Part shown: piece by piece, positions 26,470 through 36,022 of the stretch | How the letters are laid out: the number at the start of each line of letters is the position of its first letter | Position numbering within the stretch: position 1 is the stretch's first letter | NCBI GenBank assembly: GCA_024762235.1 | Contig: JANTHT010000004.1 | Span: forward strand, 1 to 41,239 | Direction: 5' to 3' | Source: Sulfurospirillum sp. | GTDB taxonomy: Bacteria; Campylobacterota; Campylobacteria; Campylobacterales; QNZT01 | DNA length: 41,239 nucleotides | The notes under the pieces: generated by a model | Told to the model about the DNA's origin: nothing | Seen by the model: the letters and a program-made list of their open reading frames with translations, nothing else | Database searches by the model: none | Program-made: the position numbers and the translations under genes

Positions 26470-27170
26470 GCGTAATATACCTCGATCTTTTTTTCGTTCT
26501 GTTTTAAAACCGCACGTATGGGCATCGCAAATGCGTCATCCCCCTGAAGTGCCTCTTCATAGACACGCAGTTTCTCCTCACCTTCGAAATGGAGATAGAT
26601 ATGGCCGGCACTCAGGATCGCCTGCAGCGTCAGACTCATGCGCGGATGCGGTGCGTCTGAAGGGGTCATGGCGATACAGAGTTCGGGATCGCTCTTCTCA
26701 AGCGCCTCCTGCAGCCTGGGATTCCACGGGAAGAGAGATGCGGTATGCGCATCGGTACCCATACCCAGGACGATGACATCGAACGGCCATAACCACTCTT
26801 TGAGTCTTCTGCTGCAAAGCGCTTCGGCCTCCTCAGGTACGACACCCTCTGTATAGATCCCGACGAAGGTCGCAGCGGCGGCATGCTCCTGCAACAGTTC
26901 TCTTTTGACAAACGCCGCATTGCTCGCCGGATCACTCTCCGGCACCCAGCGCTCATCGCAGAGACCCACCCTGACATACTCCCAGGCTATGGGCTTTTTT
27001 CGTAACGCCCTGAAAAGGCGCAGCGGCGTACTCCCTCCGGAGACGAGAAGCGTGGCACGTCCTCTCTCTGCGATCGCCTCGCTCAGATCGACCGCAATCG
27101 CATCACTGAGGCTTTGCGCCAGTGCATCCGGCGTCTCGAAGCGGTGGAAAGAGGCATCAGGACTCATCAT
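26466..27170 (-). CDS. pgl: 6-phosphogluconolactonase
   Basis: TLLVSGGSTPLRLFRAL ... VGLCDERWVPESDPASNAAFVKRELL ... LGMGTDAHTASLFP; ATG at 27170 with AGGAG upstream. Confidence 0.93.
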   Translation of the reverse strand: MMSPDASFHRFETPDALAQSLSDAIAVDLSEAIAERGRATLLVSGGSTPLRLFRALRKKPIAWEYVRVGLCDERWVPESDPASNAAFVKRELLQEHAAAATFVGIYTEGVVPEEAEALCSRRLKEWLWPFDVIVLGMGTDAHTASLFPWNPRLQEALEKSDPELCIAMTPSDAPHPRMSLTLQAILSAGHIYLHFEGEEKLRVYEEALQGDDAFAMPIRAVLKQNEKKIEVYYA

Positions 27171-28623
27171 GCCAACTCCTTCCATCCCGTTCGATCAGCG
27201 CGATAGCGGCACTCGGGCCGTCGCTGCCGGCGCTGTAACTCTTCATCGGTACGATATTTTCCGCCCAGCCTTCCAATATGAGATCAGCCCATTTCCACGC
27301 CGCTTCCACCTCATCCAGTCGCATGAAGAGTGTCGGGTTGGCACGGATCACATCCAGAAGCAACCGTTCGTAGGCCTCGGGTTTACGGGAAGTCTCCATC
27401 GGCGCATTGAGCTCCAGATCTACCTGCTGCAGGCGCATCTGCTCGGAGAGTCCGGGGATCTTGTTCATCAGTTTGAGCTTGATACTCTCTTTGGGCTGCA
27501 GCGTGATGACCAGCTTGTTGGAAGAGATACATCGGCCTTTGTTGGCGAAGATAGAGTGAGGAATCGACTTGAACTGTATGACGATCTCCGAGTTTCGCTG
27601 ACGCATGCGTTTACCGCTGCGGATATAGAAAGGGACACCGTTCCAGCGCCAGTTGTCGATATCGACCCGCAGTGCAGCGAAAGTCTCTGTCGTACTCTCC
27701 TCCACGCCCACACCCTCTTTGTAGCCGGGTACCGGCTGTCCGTTGATCGATCCCTGCACATACTGCGCACGTACCGTTTTCTGTTCGATGTCGGCAGGGG
27801 TCATGGGACGCAGTGACCGCAGCACCTTCACCTTTTCGTCACGTACACTGTCGGCATCCAGCGAACATGGCGGCTCCATCGCGATCAGACACAGAAGCTG
27901 CAACAGGTGGTTCTGAATCATATCACGCATCGCGCCGTAGTCGTCGTAGTATCCCCAGCGCCCCTCGACACCGACACTCTCAGCGACTGTGATCTGCACA
28001 TGATCGATATTGTTCGCATCCCAGAGCGGCATGAAAAAACGATTCGAAAAACGCAGCGCCATGATGTTCTGTACCGTATCTTTTCCCAGATAGTGGTCGA
28101 TACGGTAGATTTGCGACTCCTGAAAATATTTGAGTACCTCTTCATTGATCGCCCGTGAAGACTGCAGATCACGCCCGATCGGCTTTTCAAGCACGACCCG
28201 GCTCTGCGGGGTGATGAGATTCCATTCGAAGAGATCTTTACAGATAGTGCCGAAAAAGTCAGGCGATGTCGAAAGGTAGTTGACGCGGTCGCGGTCGGGA
28301 TGGAGGTCAAGAAGCGCTTTCAACCCCTCATACGTGGAAGTATCGCGAAAATCGACCGTAACCACCTCCATCTGCGCAGCGAAACGGGCAAACTTCTCTT
28401 CGTCGAAATAGTCCGGACGGACAAACTCCTGCAGCTTTTTTTTCACCAGCCCCCGATGCTCCTCCAGCGTCATATTGTCTCTCGCGACAGTGATGATGCG
28501 GCTCTGTCCATTCAGGTAACCGTCATTTGTCAAATGGTAAAGCGCAGGCATCAGTTTGCGAAAAGCCAGATCGCCGTGTCCGCCGAAGATAATCACATCG
28601 CACAGATTTTCAGTTTCACTCAT
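27157..28623 (-). CDS. zwf: Glucose-6-phosphate 1-dehydrogenase
   Basis: IIFGGHGDLAFRKLMPALY, RIDHYLGKDTVQNIMALRFSN. Confidence 0.96.
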   Translation of the reverse strand: MSETENLCDVIIFGGHGDLAFRKLMPALYHLTNDGYLNGQSRIITVARDNMTLEEHRGLVKKKLQEFVRPDYFDEEKFARFAAQMEVVTVDFRDTSTYEGLKALLDLHPDRDRVNYLSTSPDFFGTICKDLFEWNLITPQSRVVLEKPIGRDLQSSRAINEEVLKYFQESQIYRIDHYLGKDTVQNIMALRFSNRFFMPLWDANNIDHVQITVAESVGVEGRWGYYDDYGAMRDMIQNHLLQLLCLIAMEPPCSLDADSVRDEKVKVLRSLRPMTPADIEQKTVRAQYVQGSINGQPVPGYKEGVGVEESTTETFAALRVDIDNWRWNGVPFYIRSGKRMRQRNSEIVIQFKSIPHSIFANKGRCISSNKLVITLQPKESIKLKLMNKIPGLSEQMRLQQVDLELNAPMETSRKPEAYERLLLDVIRANPTLFMRLDEVEAAWKWADLILEGWAENIVPMKSYSAGSDGPSAAIALIERDGRSWHDES

Positions 28624-28736
28624 ATAAACCCTCCCCGGTCTCTCTTGTTAAAAAATGTACTATTGTACTATAATTTTCCACCCGCTCCTTCCATGAAACT
28701 GTATAAAAACAGGGCAGAGCGGGCGGGAATGGCTCT

Positions 28737-30137
28737 TCAGACCCACACTTTCTCTCCCTCTTTGACGATATGCACCTTATGCTCCGGCATTTTGTGTCGG
28801 ATCACTTTCTGAAAAATCTCCTGTTTTTCACGCTCACCGTGAATCAGAAAGATCTTTCCAAGCTGTTCAAATCCCTCCATCCACGCGATGAGTTCATGCT
28901 GATCGGCATGGGCCGAGAAACCGTTGATCGTATAAATACGGGCATTGATCCTGATCTCTTCGTGGTAGATTTTGATCGTTCTGGCGCCATCGACGATCCT
29001 GCGCCCCGGCGTCCCGTTGGCCTGATAGCCGACAAAGATGACACTGTTTTTGGGATTCCAGATGCGATTTTTGAAGTGATGCATGATACGACCGCCCGTA
29101 CACATGCCGCTGCCCGCGATGATGATACACCCCTCCTCTTCATTGATCTTTTTGGACTCCTCGGGTTTGAGGGTATAGTGCAGCCAGGGAAATTCGAATA
29201 TCGTCCCATCCTCTTTCAGAAAGAGATTGCACTCTCTGCTTAGTTCGCTGTGGTATTTGTTGTAGAGATTGGTCGCACGGATCGCCATCGGCGAATCGAG
29301 AAAGATCTTACAGGGCGGCAACTCTTTTCTTTTATACATGCGCTTGAGCAGGCAGAGAATCTCCTGTGTACGCTCGATCGCAAACGAAGGGATGATGACG
29401 TTTCCCCGCGACATGAGGGTGTTGAAGATCACTTCTCTGAACTCTTCGACGCTCTCTTTGATCGGCTTGTGGTTACGGTCTCCGTAGGTGGACTCTATGT
29501 AGAGTGTATCCGCTTTTCTGACCTGTACGGGATCGGGCATGACGATGTCGTTGTGATTTCCCAGATCGCCGCTGAATACGACAGATCTGTGTTCATTTTT
29601 CTCACGGTAATGGATCTGCACCGTCGCGGAATCGAGAATATGCCCGGCATTGCGAAAGATGGCATAGACGTCATGGGCGAGGGGTATCTTCTCCCCGTAC
29701 TCCGCGAAGGTACTCGTCAAATCGAAAACCGCTTCGACATCTTCGGTGGTATAGAGCGGTTTGGCGACTTTGCGCTCTTCCCCGCGACGCTGCGCTTTGC
29801 GAAAAAGGGTACGGTACTCCTCTTCCATCAGGTGCGCGGCATCCAGCAGGACCACTTCCATCAGATCGAAAGTGGAACGCTGGGAGATGATCCTGCCGCG
29901 AAACCCCTCTTTGACCAGTTTGGGGATACGGCCGACATGGTCCAGATGCGCATGGGTGACGAGCAGCACATCGATGTCACGCGGGTGAAACCCGAACTTT
30001 TTGTAGTTCTCCTTCTCATGCTCTCCCTGAAACATCCCGCAGTCGACCATCACCACCGGCCCCTTTTCGATATGCAGCACATGGCAGGAGCCCGTGACCA
30101 CCTCTGCCGCTCCGTATGATTGTATATATGCCATCAT
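28737..30137 (-). CDS. Beta-CASP metallo-beta-lactamase RNA nuclease-like protein
   Basis: VTHAHLDHVGRIP, SGDLG, ESTYGDR, GSGMCTGGRIMHH, NGFSAHADQHEL. Confidence 0.9.
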   Translation of the reverse strand: MMAYIQSYGAAEVVTGSCHVLHIEKGPVVMVDCGMFQGEHEKENYKKFGFHPRDIDVLLVTHAHLDHVGRIPKLVKEGFRGRIISQRSTFDLMEVVLLDAAHLMEEEYRTLFRKAQRRGEERKVAKPLYTTEDVEAVFDLTSTFAEYGEKIPLAHDVYAIFRNAGHILDSATVQIHYREKNEHRSVVFSGDLGNHNDIVMPDPVQVRKADTLYIESTYGDRNHKPIKESVEEFREVIFNTLMSRGNVIIPSFAIERTQEILCLLKRMYKRKELPPCKIFLDSPMAIRATNLYNKYHSELSRECNLFLKEDGTIFEFPWLHYTLKPEESKKINEEEGCIIIAGSGMCTGGRIMHHFKNRIWNPKNSVIFVGYQANGTPGRRIVDGARTIKIYHEEIRINARIYTINGFSAHADQHELIAWMEGFEQLGKIFLIHGEREKQEIFQKVIRHKMPEHKVHIVKEGEKVWV

Positions 30138-31063
30138 GCCACCTCGCCGCTATGCAGATCGAGGAGTATCCAGTGCAGATAGGCTACCAGTGCGAAAAAG
30201 GGTGTGAGGATATTGACGACCGGGACCAGATTGAGCAGTGATGTCACAAAAGCGATTGCCCATATGACAAACTCATGTCTGTGCAGTCGCTCCTGCTCCT
30301 CAGCGGGAGCATAGAGTGACGCAGTCGCCCTGAAGTAGGCATCCCGGATCAGCCATGCCCACAAAATCACCTGCACAAAAAGGTTGAAAAACGGTACGAA
30401 CAGCAGTGGGAAAAAGAGCAGAAGAAGAAGAAAGAAAAGCAGCACATCTTTGACCATCTTTGCAACATAACTCTTTTGCGCCTCTTTTTCCAGCGGTGCA
30501 GCGGCCGGGTAGTCACGCTGCTGGATATAGTGCAGGAAACGGCGACGCATCAGCAGTACGACGATCGCCTCGGAAGCGATGAACAGGTTGTAGAAGAGCA
30601 TCCCCGCCAGCAACGCGGCAACCCCCGCTTCCAGTGTCTGGAACGGAAACCACGCCAGCACCTGTTTGACTTCGCTATAGACCAGATCCCAGTTCAAAAG
30701 ACCGAATATGGTCCATCCCATCGCGATCAGAAGCAGCAGCAGTATCGAAAACTGTGTCTGCCTTTCACTTCGCACAAGCCGCATGATGAGCGGATTGAAG
30801 AGGGCGACGACGATCCCGAAACTCATCAGAACCACTGCCATCCAGACAAATCCTCCGATCAGAAACGCACCGTTTGCCTTCAGCACGGAGAAGGGCACCC
30901 ACCCGATCAGCATCTCCATCACCCCCATGACCCAGGGCCACAGATAGTAGCCTGCCGCCAGCCACAGTATCGCCAGCGGTATCGCCGTCACCAGAGCGAT
31001 CCTGATGACATTCCAGCCCAGTGTATCTCTTATCGCGCGCAGCAGCGCTTCACTCACTCGCAT
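30134..31063 (-). CDS. EI24/CysZ-like multi-pass membrane protein
   Basis: Six or so hydrophobic segments; MLFYNLFIASEAIVVLLMRRRFLHYIQQRDYP and YLHWILLDLHSGEVA; AAGGAGG RBS before ATG at 31063. Confidence 0.55.
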   Translation of the reverse strand: MRVSEALLRAIRDTLGWNVIRIALVTAIPLAILWLAAGYYLWPWVMGVMEMLIGWVPFSVLKANGAFLIGGFVWMAVVLMSFGIVVALFNPLIMRLVRSERQTQFSILLLLLIAMGWTIFGLLNWDLVYSEVKQVLAWFPFQTLEAGVAALLAGMLFYNLFIASEAIVVLLMRRRFLHYIQQRDYPAAAPLEKEAQKSYVAKMVKDVLLFFLLLLLFFPLLFVPFFNLFVQVILWAWLIRDAYFRATASLYAPAEEQERLHRHEFVIWAIAFVTSLLNLVPVVNILTPFFALVAYLHWILLDLHSGEVA

Positions 31064-31131
31064 AAAACCTCCTTTTTGACGATACTCTGTGACGATTATA
31101 ACACAAACCGCATTCCGCAAATGTTAGCTGT

Positions 31132-31165
31132 GTTACAGAACTGTAACCGGTTTTTTCTATATAAT
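31132..31165 (+). promoter_or_regulatory. Putative promoter with dyad operator in divergent intergenic region
   Basis: GTTACAG-AA-CTGTAAC (31132-31147) followed by CGGTTTTTT and TATAAT (31160-31165). Confidence 0.55.
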
Positions 31166-31234
31166 GTCAACAACGAACCGTCGGGAAGTGGATGCCCTGC
31201 AGGGTTCAAGAGTATCAGATACGGAGGTCTTTGC

Positions 31235-31765
31235 ATGAGATACAAAGAGGAGGTCAAGGCGAAAATCGCGTCGATCAGTGACGGGGAAGAGGCCTACGAA
31301 GAGCAGGTGCGCAGGATCGTCACGGAGATCTACAGCAGAGCTCTGGATGAAGCCAAAGTGACAGGCGAGTCTGTAGAGAGTGTCACCTATGAGATCCTCG
31401 AAGGGATTCAGGAGGCGCTTCTTGAACGACATGAAGAGATTCTGCGCAGGGTCTCGGAAGAGATGGTCGACATCATTCATGCGCATGCAAACGATTGTAT
31501 AGAGCTGCAGCATAAGAAGGCAAAAGCTGCGCAAGAGGCTTTTGAAGAGACGATCGCTCGCGAAAAAGCGCACCTGCACGAGTCACTTGAAGCCTTCAGA
31601 GCCTTCGCCAAAGAGAAGTCTCTCCACCACTTTGCCGCACATCTGCAGAGAGTGGAGGCGCATATCAAGGGCATCATGCACCAGATGGTGCAAAAAATCG
31701 CTTCACTTACACAAGATAAACGCATGCAACCTGAAAAAGAGGATCTACCGGATCAGGATAACTGA
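31235..31765 (+). CDS. Amphipathic helical protein of unknown function
   Basis: ATG at 31235 in the 30476..31765 frame (upstream part is antisense of EI24 gene); 176-aa charged helical protein. Confidence 0.65.
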   Translation: MRYKEEVKAKIASISDGEEAYEEQVRRIVTEIYSRALDEAKVTGESVESVTYEILEGIQEALLERHEEILRRVSEEMVDIIHAHANDCIELQHKKAKAAQEAFEETIAREKAHLHESLEAFRAFAKEKSLHHFAAHLQRVEAHIKGIMHQMVQKIASLTQDKRMQPEKEDLPDQDN

Positions 31766-31827
31766 AAAGTCAGGTTGGAAACGTTATGATTCACCTATAC
31801 AAAACCAAAAGAGGGTGAGACCATTCT

Positions 31828-32571
31828 ATGCCTGCTGAACCGATCGAGACTCTCCAAAACTCTGAACTGTTTGGCGGTGCGGATATGTCGCTGTTACAGA
31901 GGATTGTCAACGCAGGCGAAAAGATCTCCTGGCCCAAAGGGGAATCCCTCTCACCCGATATCGCACAAAAAGATCTCTTTGTCATCCTCGAGGGCAGACT
32001 CAAACTTTCTCAGGTCGACCCGCATACAGGAAGAAGTATCACCCTCTTTCTGCTTGGCAGCGGAGATATCTACGATATTTTCACCCTTCTTGACAATGCC
32101 GAGCATATCACATTTCCCGTCACGCTCGACCGTGTCGAGGCGTTGCGTATCCCCCTGCCGCAGGCACGAGAATGGCTTTGCCGGTATCCAGAGCTCAGCA
32201 ACCGATTTCTCCCCTATCTGGGGAAGATGATGCGTCATCTCGAAGATTTTTCCGAGTCGATGGTGTTCGACGATACGATGACACGACTGGCGAAGCTCAT
32301 CCTCAGGCATGTCGATCCCCAAAAATCACAAACCGACGGGCACCACCCTGTACGACTCATACACAATCTTTCACATGAATCTCTCGCCGAGATGATCGGT
32401 TCGGTGCGCGCCGTAGTGAGTACCCAGATACACAAGCTCAAAGATCAGGATATCATCTTCAGCAAACGGGGGCATCTGGCTGTCAAAAACCTGGAAGCAC
32501 TGCGTAAAAAAAGTGATCTCGCACTGCAGTGTCTCTGTCCGGAGCGTAAAAACAGAAAAGCGGATAAATGA
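31828..32571 (+). CDS. Crp/Fnr family transcriptional regulator
   Basis: cNMP-like N-domain DLFVILEGRLKLSQVDPHTGRSITLFLLGSGDIYD; HTH LSHESLAEMIGSVRAVVSTQIHKLKDQDII. Confidence 0.88.
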   Translation: MPAEPIETLQNSELFGGADMSLLQRIVNAGEKISWPKGESLSPDIAQKDLFVILEGRLKLSQVDPHTGRSITLFLLGSGDIYDIFTLLDNAEHITFPVTLDRVEALRIPLPQAREWLCRYPELSNRFLPYLGKMMRHLEDFSESMVFDDTMTRLAKLILRHVDPQKSQTDGHHPVRLIHNLSHESLAEMIGSVRAVVSTQIHKLKDQDIIFSKRGHLAVKNLEALRKKSDLALQCLCPERKNRKADK

Positions 32572-33863
32572 GTGCCCCAACCAAAGCCTTCAACACTTTC
32601 AGCGCTGTCATGCTGGGTATCGGCTCGATGGTCGGTGCGGGGATCTTCATCGTCATCGGAGAGGCGGGTGCGATCGCCGGAAACATCGTCTGGCTCTCTT
32701 TTGTCATCGGGGGCATCGCCGCACTGCTGAGCGGATACTCTCTGGCGAAACTGGCGCTGCGCTACCCCTCACGCGGGGGAATCGTGGAGTATCTGGTGCA
32801 GTGTTTCGGGGAAGGGGTCTTTTCGGGCAGCGGAGGTGTCCTCTTCTACCTCTCCCAGCTCGTCTCCATCGCTGCCGTCGCCAAATCGTTCGGCGCCTAT
32901 GCCGCCACCTTCATGCATACGCCCGGTCACTGGGCCGACATCTTTGCCGTGGGTATTCTCCTCCTCTTTATCCTCATCAATCTGCTGGGCGCCACTTTCG
33001 TGGCGAAGTCGGAAAATATCATCGTCATCGTCAAAGTGACAGTGCTGTCACTCTTCACCGTCGCCGCGCTCTTTTTCGTCAAGCCGGAGCTACTGAGCGT
33101 CTCGAAGATGCCGCCGATGCTCGACATGCTCTTTGCCGTGGGACTCACTTTTTTTGCCTATCAGGGCTTCAGTGTCATCACCAACACCGTCGAAGAGATG
33201 CCCGATCCCGCACATACCATGATGCGTTCCATGTTCATAGCGATCGGAGTGGTGGCGCTGCTCTATATCCTCACCAGTATCGCAGTGCTGGGAAATCTCC
33301 CGTTCGAAAAGGTGATCGCAACGAAGGACTACGCCCTTGCCGAAGCGGCGAAACCGATCTTTGGCGAATGGGGCTTCAGGATCATGGCCGCGACCGCCCT
33401 GCTCGCCACCGCTTCGGCGATCAACGCCACACTCTACGCCGCCACCGAAATCAGTTACACGATGGCCAAAGAGGGGGATCTGCCCCCGATCTATACCTAC
33501 AACGTTTACAACTCTTATGAGGGACTTATCATCAGTGGATTCCTGATCCTGCCAATGATCCTCTTTTTCAACCTCGCGGAGGTAACGACCATCGCCGCAC
33601 TGGCGGTGTTGATCATACAGGGGATCACCCATGCGGGGCATCTTCTGCATATCAGGGAGACGGGTGCAAATCCCTGGCTCGTAGCCTCCGCGATGGCGGC
33701 GATGTTCGCTATCGCCTGGCTGACACTCTGGTATACCAGTAAAGATATGCCTCTGATCGGTTATGACTTGCTCGGTACTTTCGCTGTCGCTTTTGCGATC
33801 GAGATGGCACTGCGCTTCTTCACACAGCGCGTCATTACACGTCAGATCGACAGCGCGAAATAA
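32568..33863 (+). CDS. APC superfamily amino-acid permease
   Basis: FNTFSAVMLGIGSMVGAGIFIVIGEAGAIAG, typical APC TM1; 12-TM-like hydropathy. Confidence 0.88.
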   Translation: MSAPTKAFNTFSAVMLGIGSMVGAGIFIVIGEAGAIAGNIVWLSFVIGGIAALLSGYSLAKLALRYPSRGGIVEYLVQCFGEGVFSGSGGVLFYLSQLVSIAAVAKSFGAYAATFMHTPGHWADIFAVGILLLFILINLLGATFVAKSENIIVIVKVTVLSLFTVAALFFVKPELLSVSKMPPMLDMLFAVGLTFFAYQGFSVITNTVEEMPDPAHTMMRSMFIAIGVVALLYILTSIAVLGNLPFEKVIATKDYALAEAAKPIFGEWGFRIMAATALLATASAINATLYAATEISYTMAKEGDLPPIYTYNVYNSYEGLIISGFLILPMILFFNLAEVTTIAALAVLIIQGITHAGHLLHIRETGANPWLVASAMAAMFAIAWLTLWYTSKDMPLIGYDLLGTFAVAFAIEMALRFFTQRVITRQIDSAK

Positions 33864-33950
33864 CCGCCGGAACCGCCCTGCTCTTTTACAGAAAATCCTA
33901 TCCTTTTTCCGATATAATGCGCCACGTCCAGAGAAGAGGAACACCCTGCC

Positions 33951-35234
33951 ATGCTTTTGAAATTACTCATCGCATCTATCATCACCGGCCTTATCAGCGG
34001 CATCTTCATCACCTTTTATGAACTGCTCATCACCTTCATGAGCTATTTCATCTTTTTCGGCAATCCGGTCGACACGATTCCCGAGCTGCCGGTCTGGTAT
34101 ATCTACCTCGTCCCTACCGTCGCAATCTTCATCGTCAACTATATCATATCGCGTGATAAAAATGTACGGGAATATGGCGTCAGTGAAATCGCAGATTCGG
34201 TGTGTGAAAACAGAATGATACTGACGATCCGGACACTTTTTCTAAAAGTGCTCGCATCCGCACTCTCCCTCTCCAGCGGCTTTCTTGTCGGTACAGAAGG
34301 ACCCAGTGCGGGTATCGGCGCGATGATCGCCTACCAGGTACACAAATGGTTTCGCATGCCCGCGATGTTTACCAAACTGATGATCAGTGTCGGTGCCAGC
34401 AGCGGTATCGCTGCGATCTTCGTCTCTCCGGTCACCGGTCTCGCGTTCGCCTTTGAAAATATCGCCTATCAGTTTCTCAAGCAGTACATGGGCTATCTGA
34501 TTCTCTCGGCGGTCATCGCTTTTTCCATCAGCCTCAACTTTCTCGAACCGATCATTTTTCAACATTCACACGGACGCCGGGTCGACCTCGATTACGTCTA
34601 CGCCAACCTGCTCTTCATCCCCTTTATCACGCTCTTTATCTACTTCTACCTCTTTTTGAAAAAGCGGGTGTTGCACTTCGTCGACCTCGAAATCTTTATA
34701 AAATTCAGTCGCTACAGAAACTACATCTTCGCACTGATCGGCGGCAGTATCGTCGGAACGATCATGCTGATCAAACCCGAAGCGGCTTTTTCCGGCAAAT
34801 TTATCGTGACGACACTGATCAACAAAGAGAGCCATATACCGCTCTTGTTGATCTTCGGCGTCATATTGCTGCGCATCATCGGAACCACCGTCGCGATCTA
34901 CGCCAACGCCGTCGGCGGACTCTTTCTGCCGCTGATGAGTATCGGCGCGCTGATCGGTTACGCTTTCGGTGAAGTCATGCTCGCCTACCACATCGTCGTC
35001 GAACCCTTCTACTTCGCTGCAATCGGCGCTGCGGTATTTATGGGAGTGCTGATGAACCTGCCGCTGACGGCGCTGATTCTCTCGCTGGAAACCACCTTCG
35101 ACTACAACGTCGTCGTCGCAACTGGCGTTACAGTCGTACTCGCCTCCTACCTCTCGAACCTCTACTTCGACATACGCAAGAAGGCAAGTACACAAAAAGA
35201 GAAGATCGACGCCAGAGAGATCGGGAAAGAGTAG
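33951..35234 (+). CDS. ClC-family chloride channel/transporter
   Basis: FLVGTEGPSAGIGA (GxEGP), ANAVGGLFLP (GxFxP), GVLMNLPLTALILSLE. Confidence 0.87.
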   Translation: MLLKLLIASIITGLISGIFITFYELLITFMSYFIFFGNPVDTIPELPVWYIYLVPTVAIFIVNYIISRDKNVREYGVSEIADSVCENRMILTIRTLFLKVLASALSLSSGFLVGTEGPSAGIGAMIAYQVHKWFRMPAMFTKLMISVGASSGIAAIFVSPVTGLAFAFENIAYQFLKQYMGYLILSAVIAFSISLNFLEPIIFQHSHGRRVDLDYVYANLLFIPFITLFIYFYLFLKKRVLHFVDLEIFIKFSRYRNYIFALIGGSIVGTIMLIKPEAAFSGKFIVTTLINKESHIPLLLIFGVILLRIIGTTVAIYANAVGGLFLPLMSIGALIGYAFGEVMLAYHIVVEPFYFAAIGAAVFMGVLMNLPLTALILSLETTFDYNVVVATGVTVVLASYLSNLYFDIRKKASTQKEKIDAREIGKE

Positions 35235-35253
35235 GGAAAAACAGGTGTAAAAG

Positions 35254-35277
35254 AGCACGCCTCGTCTGAGGAGTGCT
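35254..35277. terminator. Bidirectional hairpin terminator between ClC and HdeD genes
   Basis: AGCACGCCTC-GTCT-GAGGAGTGCT (one G/A mismatch) followed by TATATTTTG; convergent genes. Confidence 0.7.
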
Positions 35278-35286
35278 TATATTTTG

Positions 35287-35844
35287 TTATGACTTCAGAT
35301 CGTCGTCCAGCTTCTGCATGAATTTTCCGCCCATAAAGAGTGCGAGACCGTCAAAAAGCAGGCTGATGCCTACGAAAATACCGACCAGATAGAGAGAGCT
35401 GAAGGGCCATCCGACTACGAAGAGTACCCCAAGCACCAGCGAGAGCAGTGCATTGAGCAACCAGATCCACCAGCCGGATGCCGGTCGCATGTTCATCGCC
35501 AGACCAAATCCCGCAAATGCATCGGTAAAGAAGTAGATCGAAAGCAGCAGGCCGATCGTCGCAGCCCCGCCGATCGGAACAAAGAGCATATAGAGCGACA
35601 CCAGAATCAGCGCAAACGCCTTGAGCCAACCCATCCAGTCACTACGGTCCGTCTGCCACGTAAAAATCGCAGCCGAGATCCCGGCAAAGAGCAGCAGCCA
35701 TGAGACAAACGCGACTGTCGCCATCGTCATAAACGGCGGAAACGCGATCCCCGCGATCCCCAGCAGCATGAAGATCACACCCGCGATCTTCGCATGTTTG
35801 CCAAACTTTTTAAACAATGATTCTTCTATCGGTATATTCCACAT
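35287..35844 (-). CDS. HdeD/DUF308 family membrane protein
   Basis: MLLGIAGIAFPPFMTMATVAFVSWLLLFAGISAAIFTW ... WIWLLNALLSLVLGVLFV. Confidence 0.8.
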   Translation of the reverse strand: MWNIPIEESLFKKFGKHAKIAGVIFMLLGIAGIAFPPFMTMATVAFVSWLLLFAGISAAIFTWQTDRSDWMGWLKAFALILVSLYMLFVPIGGAATIGLLLSIYFFTDAFAGFGLAMNMRPASGWWIWLLNALLSLVLGVLFVVGWPFSSLYLVGIFVGISLLFDGLALFMGGKFMQKLDDDLKS

Positions 35845-35911
35845 TTCAAACTCCCTGATGCGTGATTTTTAGAAATTATACACAAATATCACCCTCTTAG
35901 GTTGATGCGTA

Positions 35912-35935
35912 AAGTTTAAACTTACAAACTTAAAC
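35912..35935. promoter_or_regulatory. Overlapping palindromes in divergent HdeD/Hsp20 intergenic region
   Basis: Perfect 12-nt palindrome AAGTTTAAACTT (35912-35923) plus GTTTAA/TTAAAC dyad (35914-35935). Confidence 0.5.
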
Positions 35936-36022
35936 GGACTTAAGAGAAGCACTTGTTAACGGTCGATTAATGCAACTGGATTACAATAACAGATATAAAC
36001 AAACTTTAGTACAAAGGAGTAA

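Noticed and set aside
28657-28674. GTACTATTGTACTATAAT repeat upstream of zwf as a specific operator
   Set aside because: Short AT-rich repeat built from self-palindromic GTAC; likely just promoter composition
30476-31234. N-terminal extension of the 30476..31765 ORF
   Set aside because: Antisense to the EI24-like gene; the credible start with its own promoter is ATG at 31235
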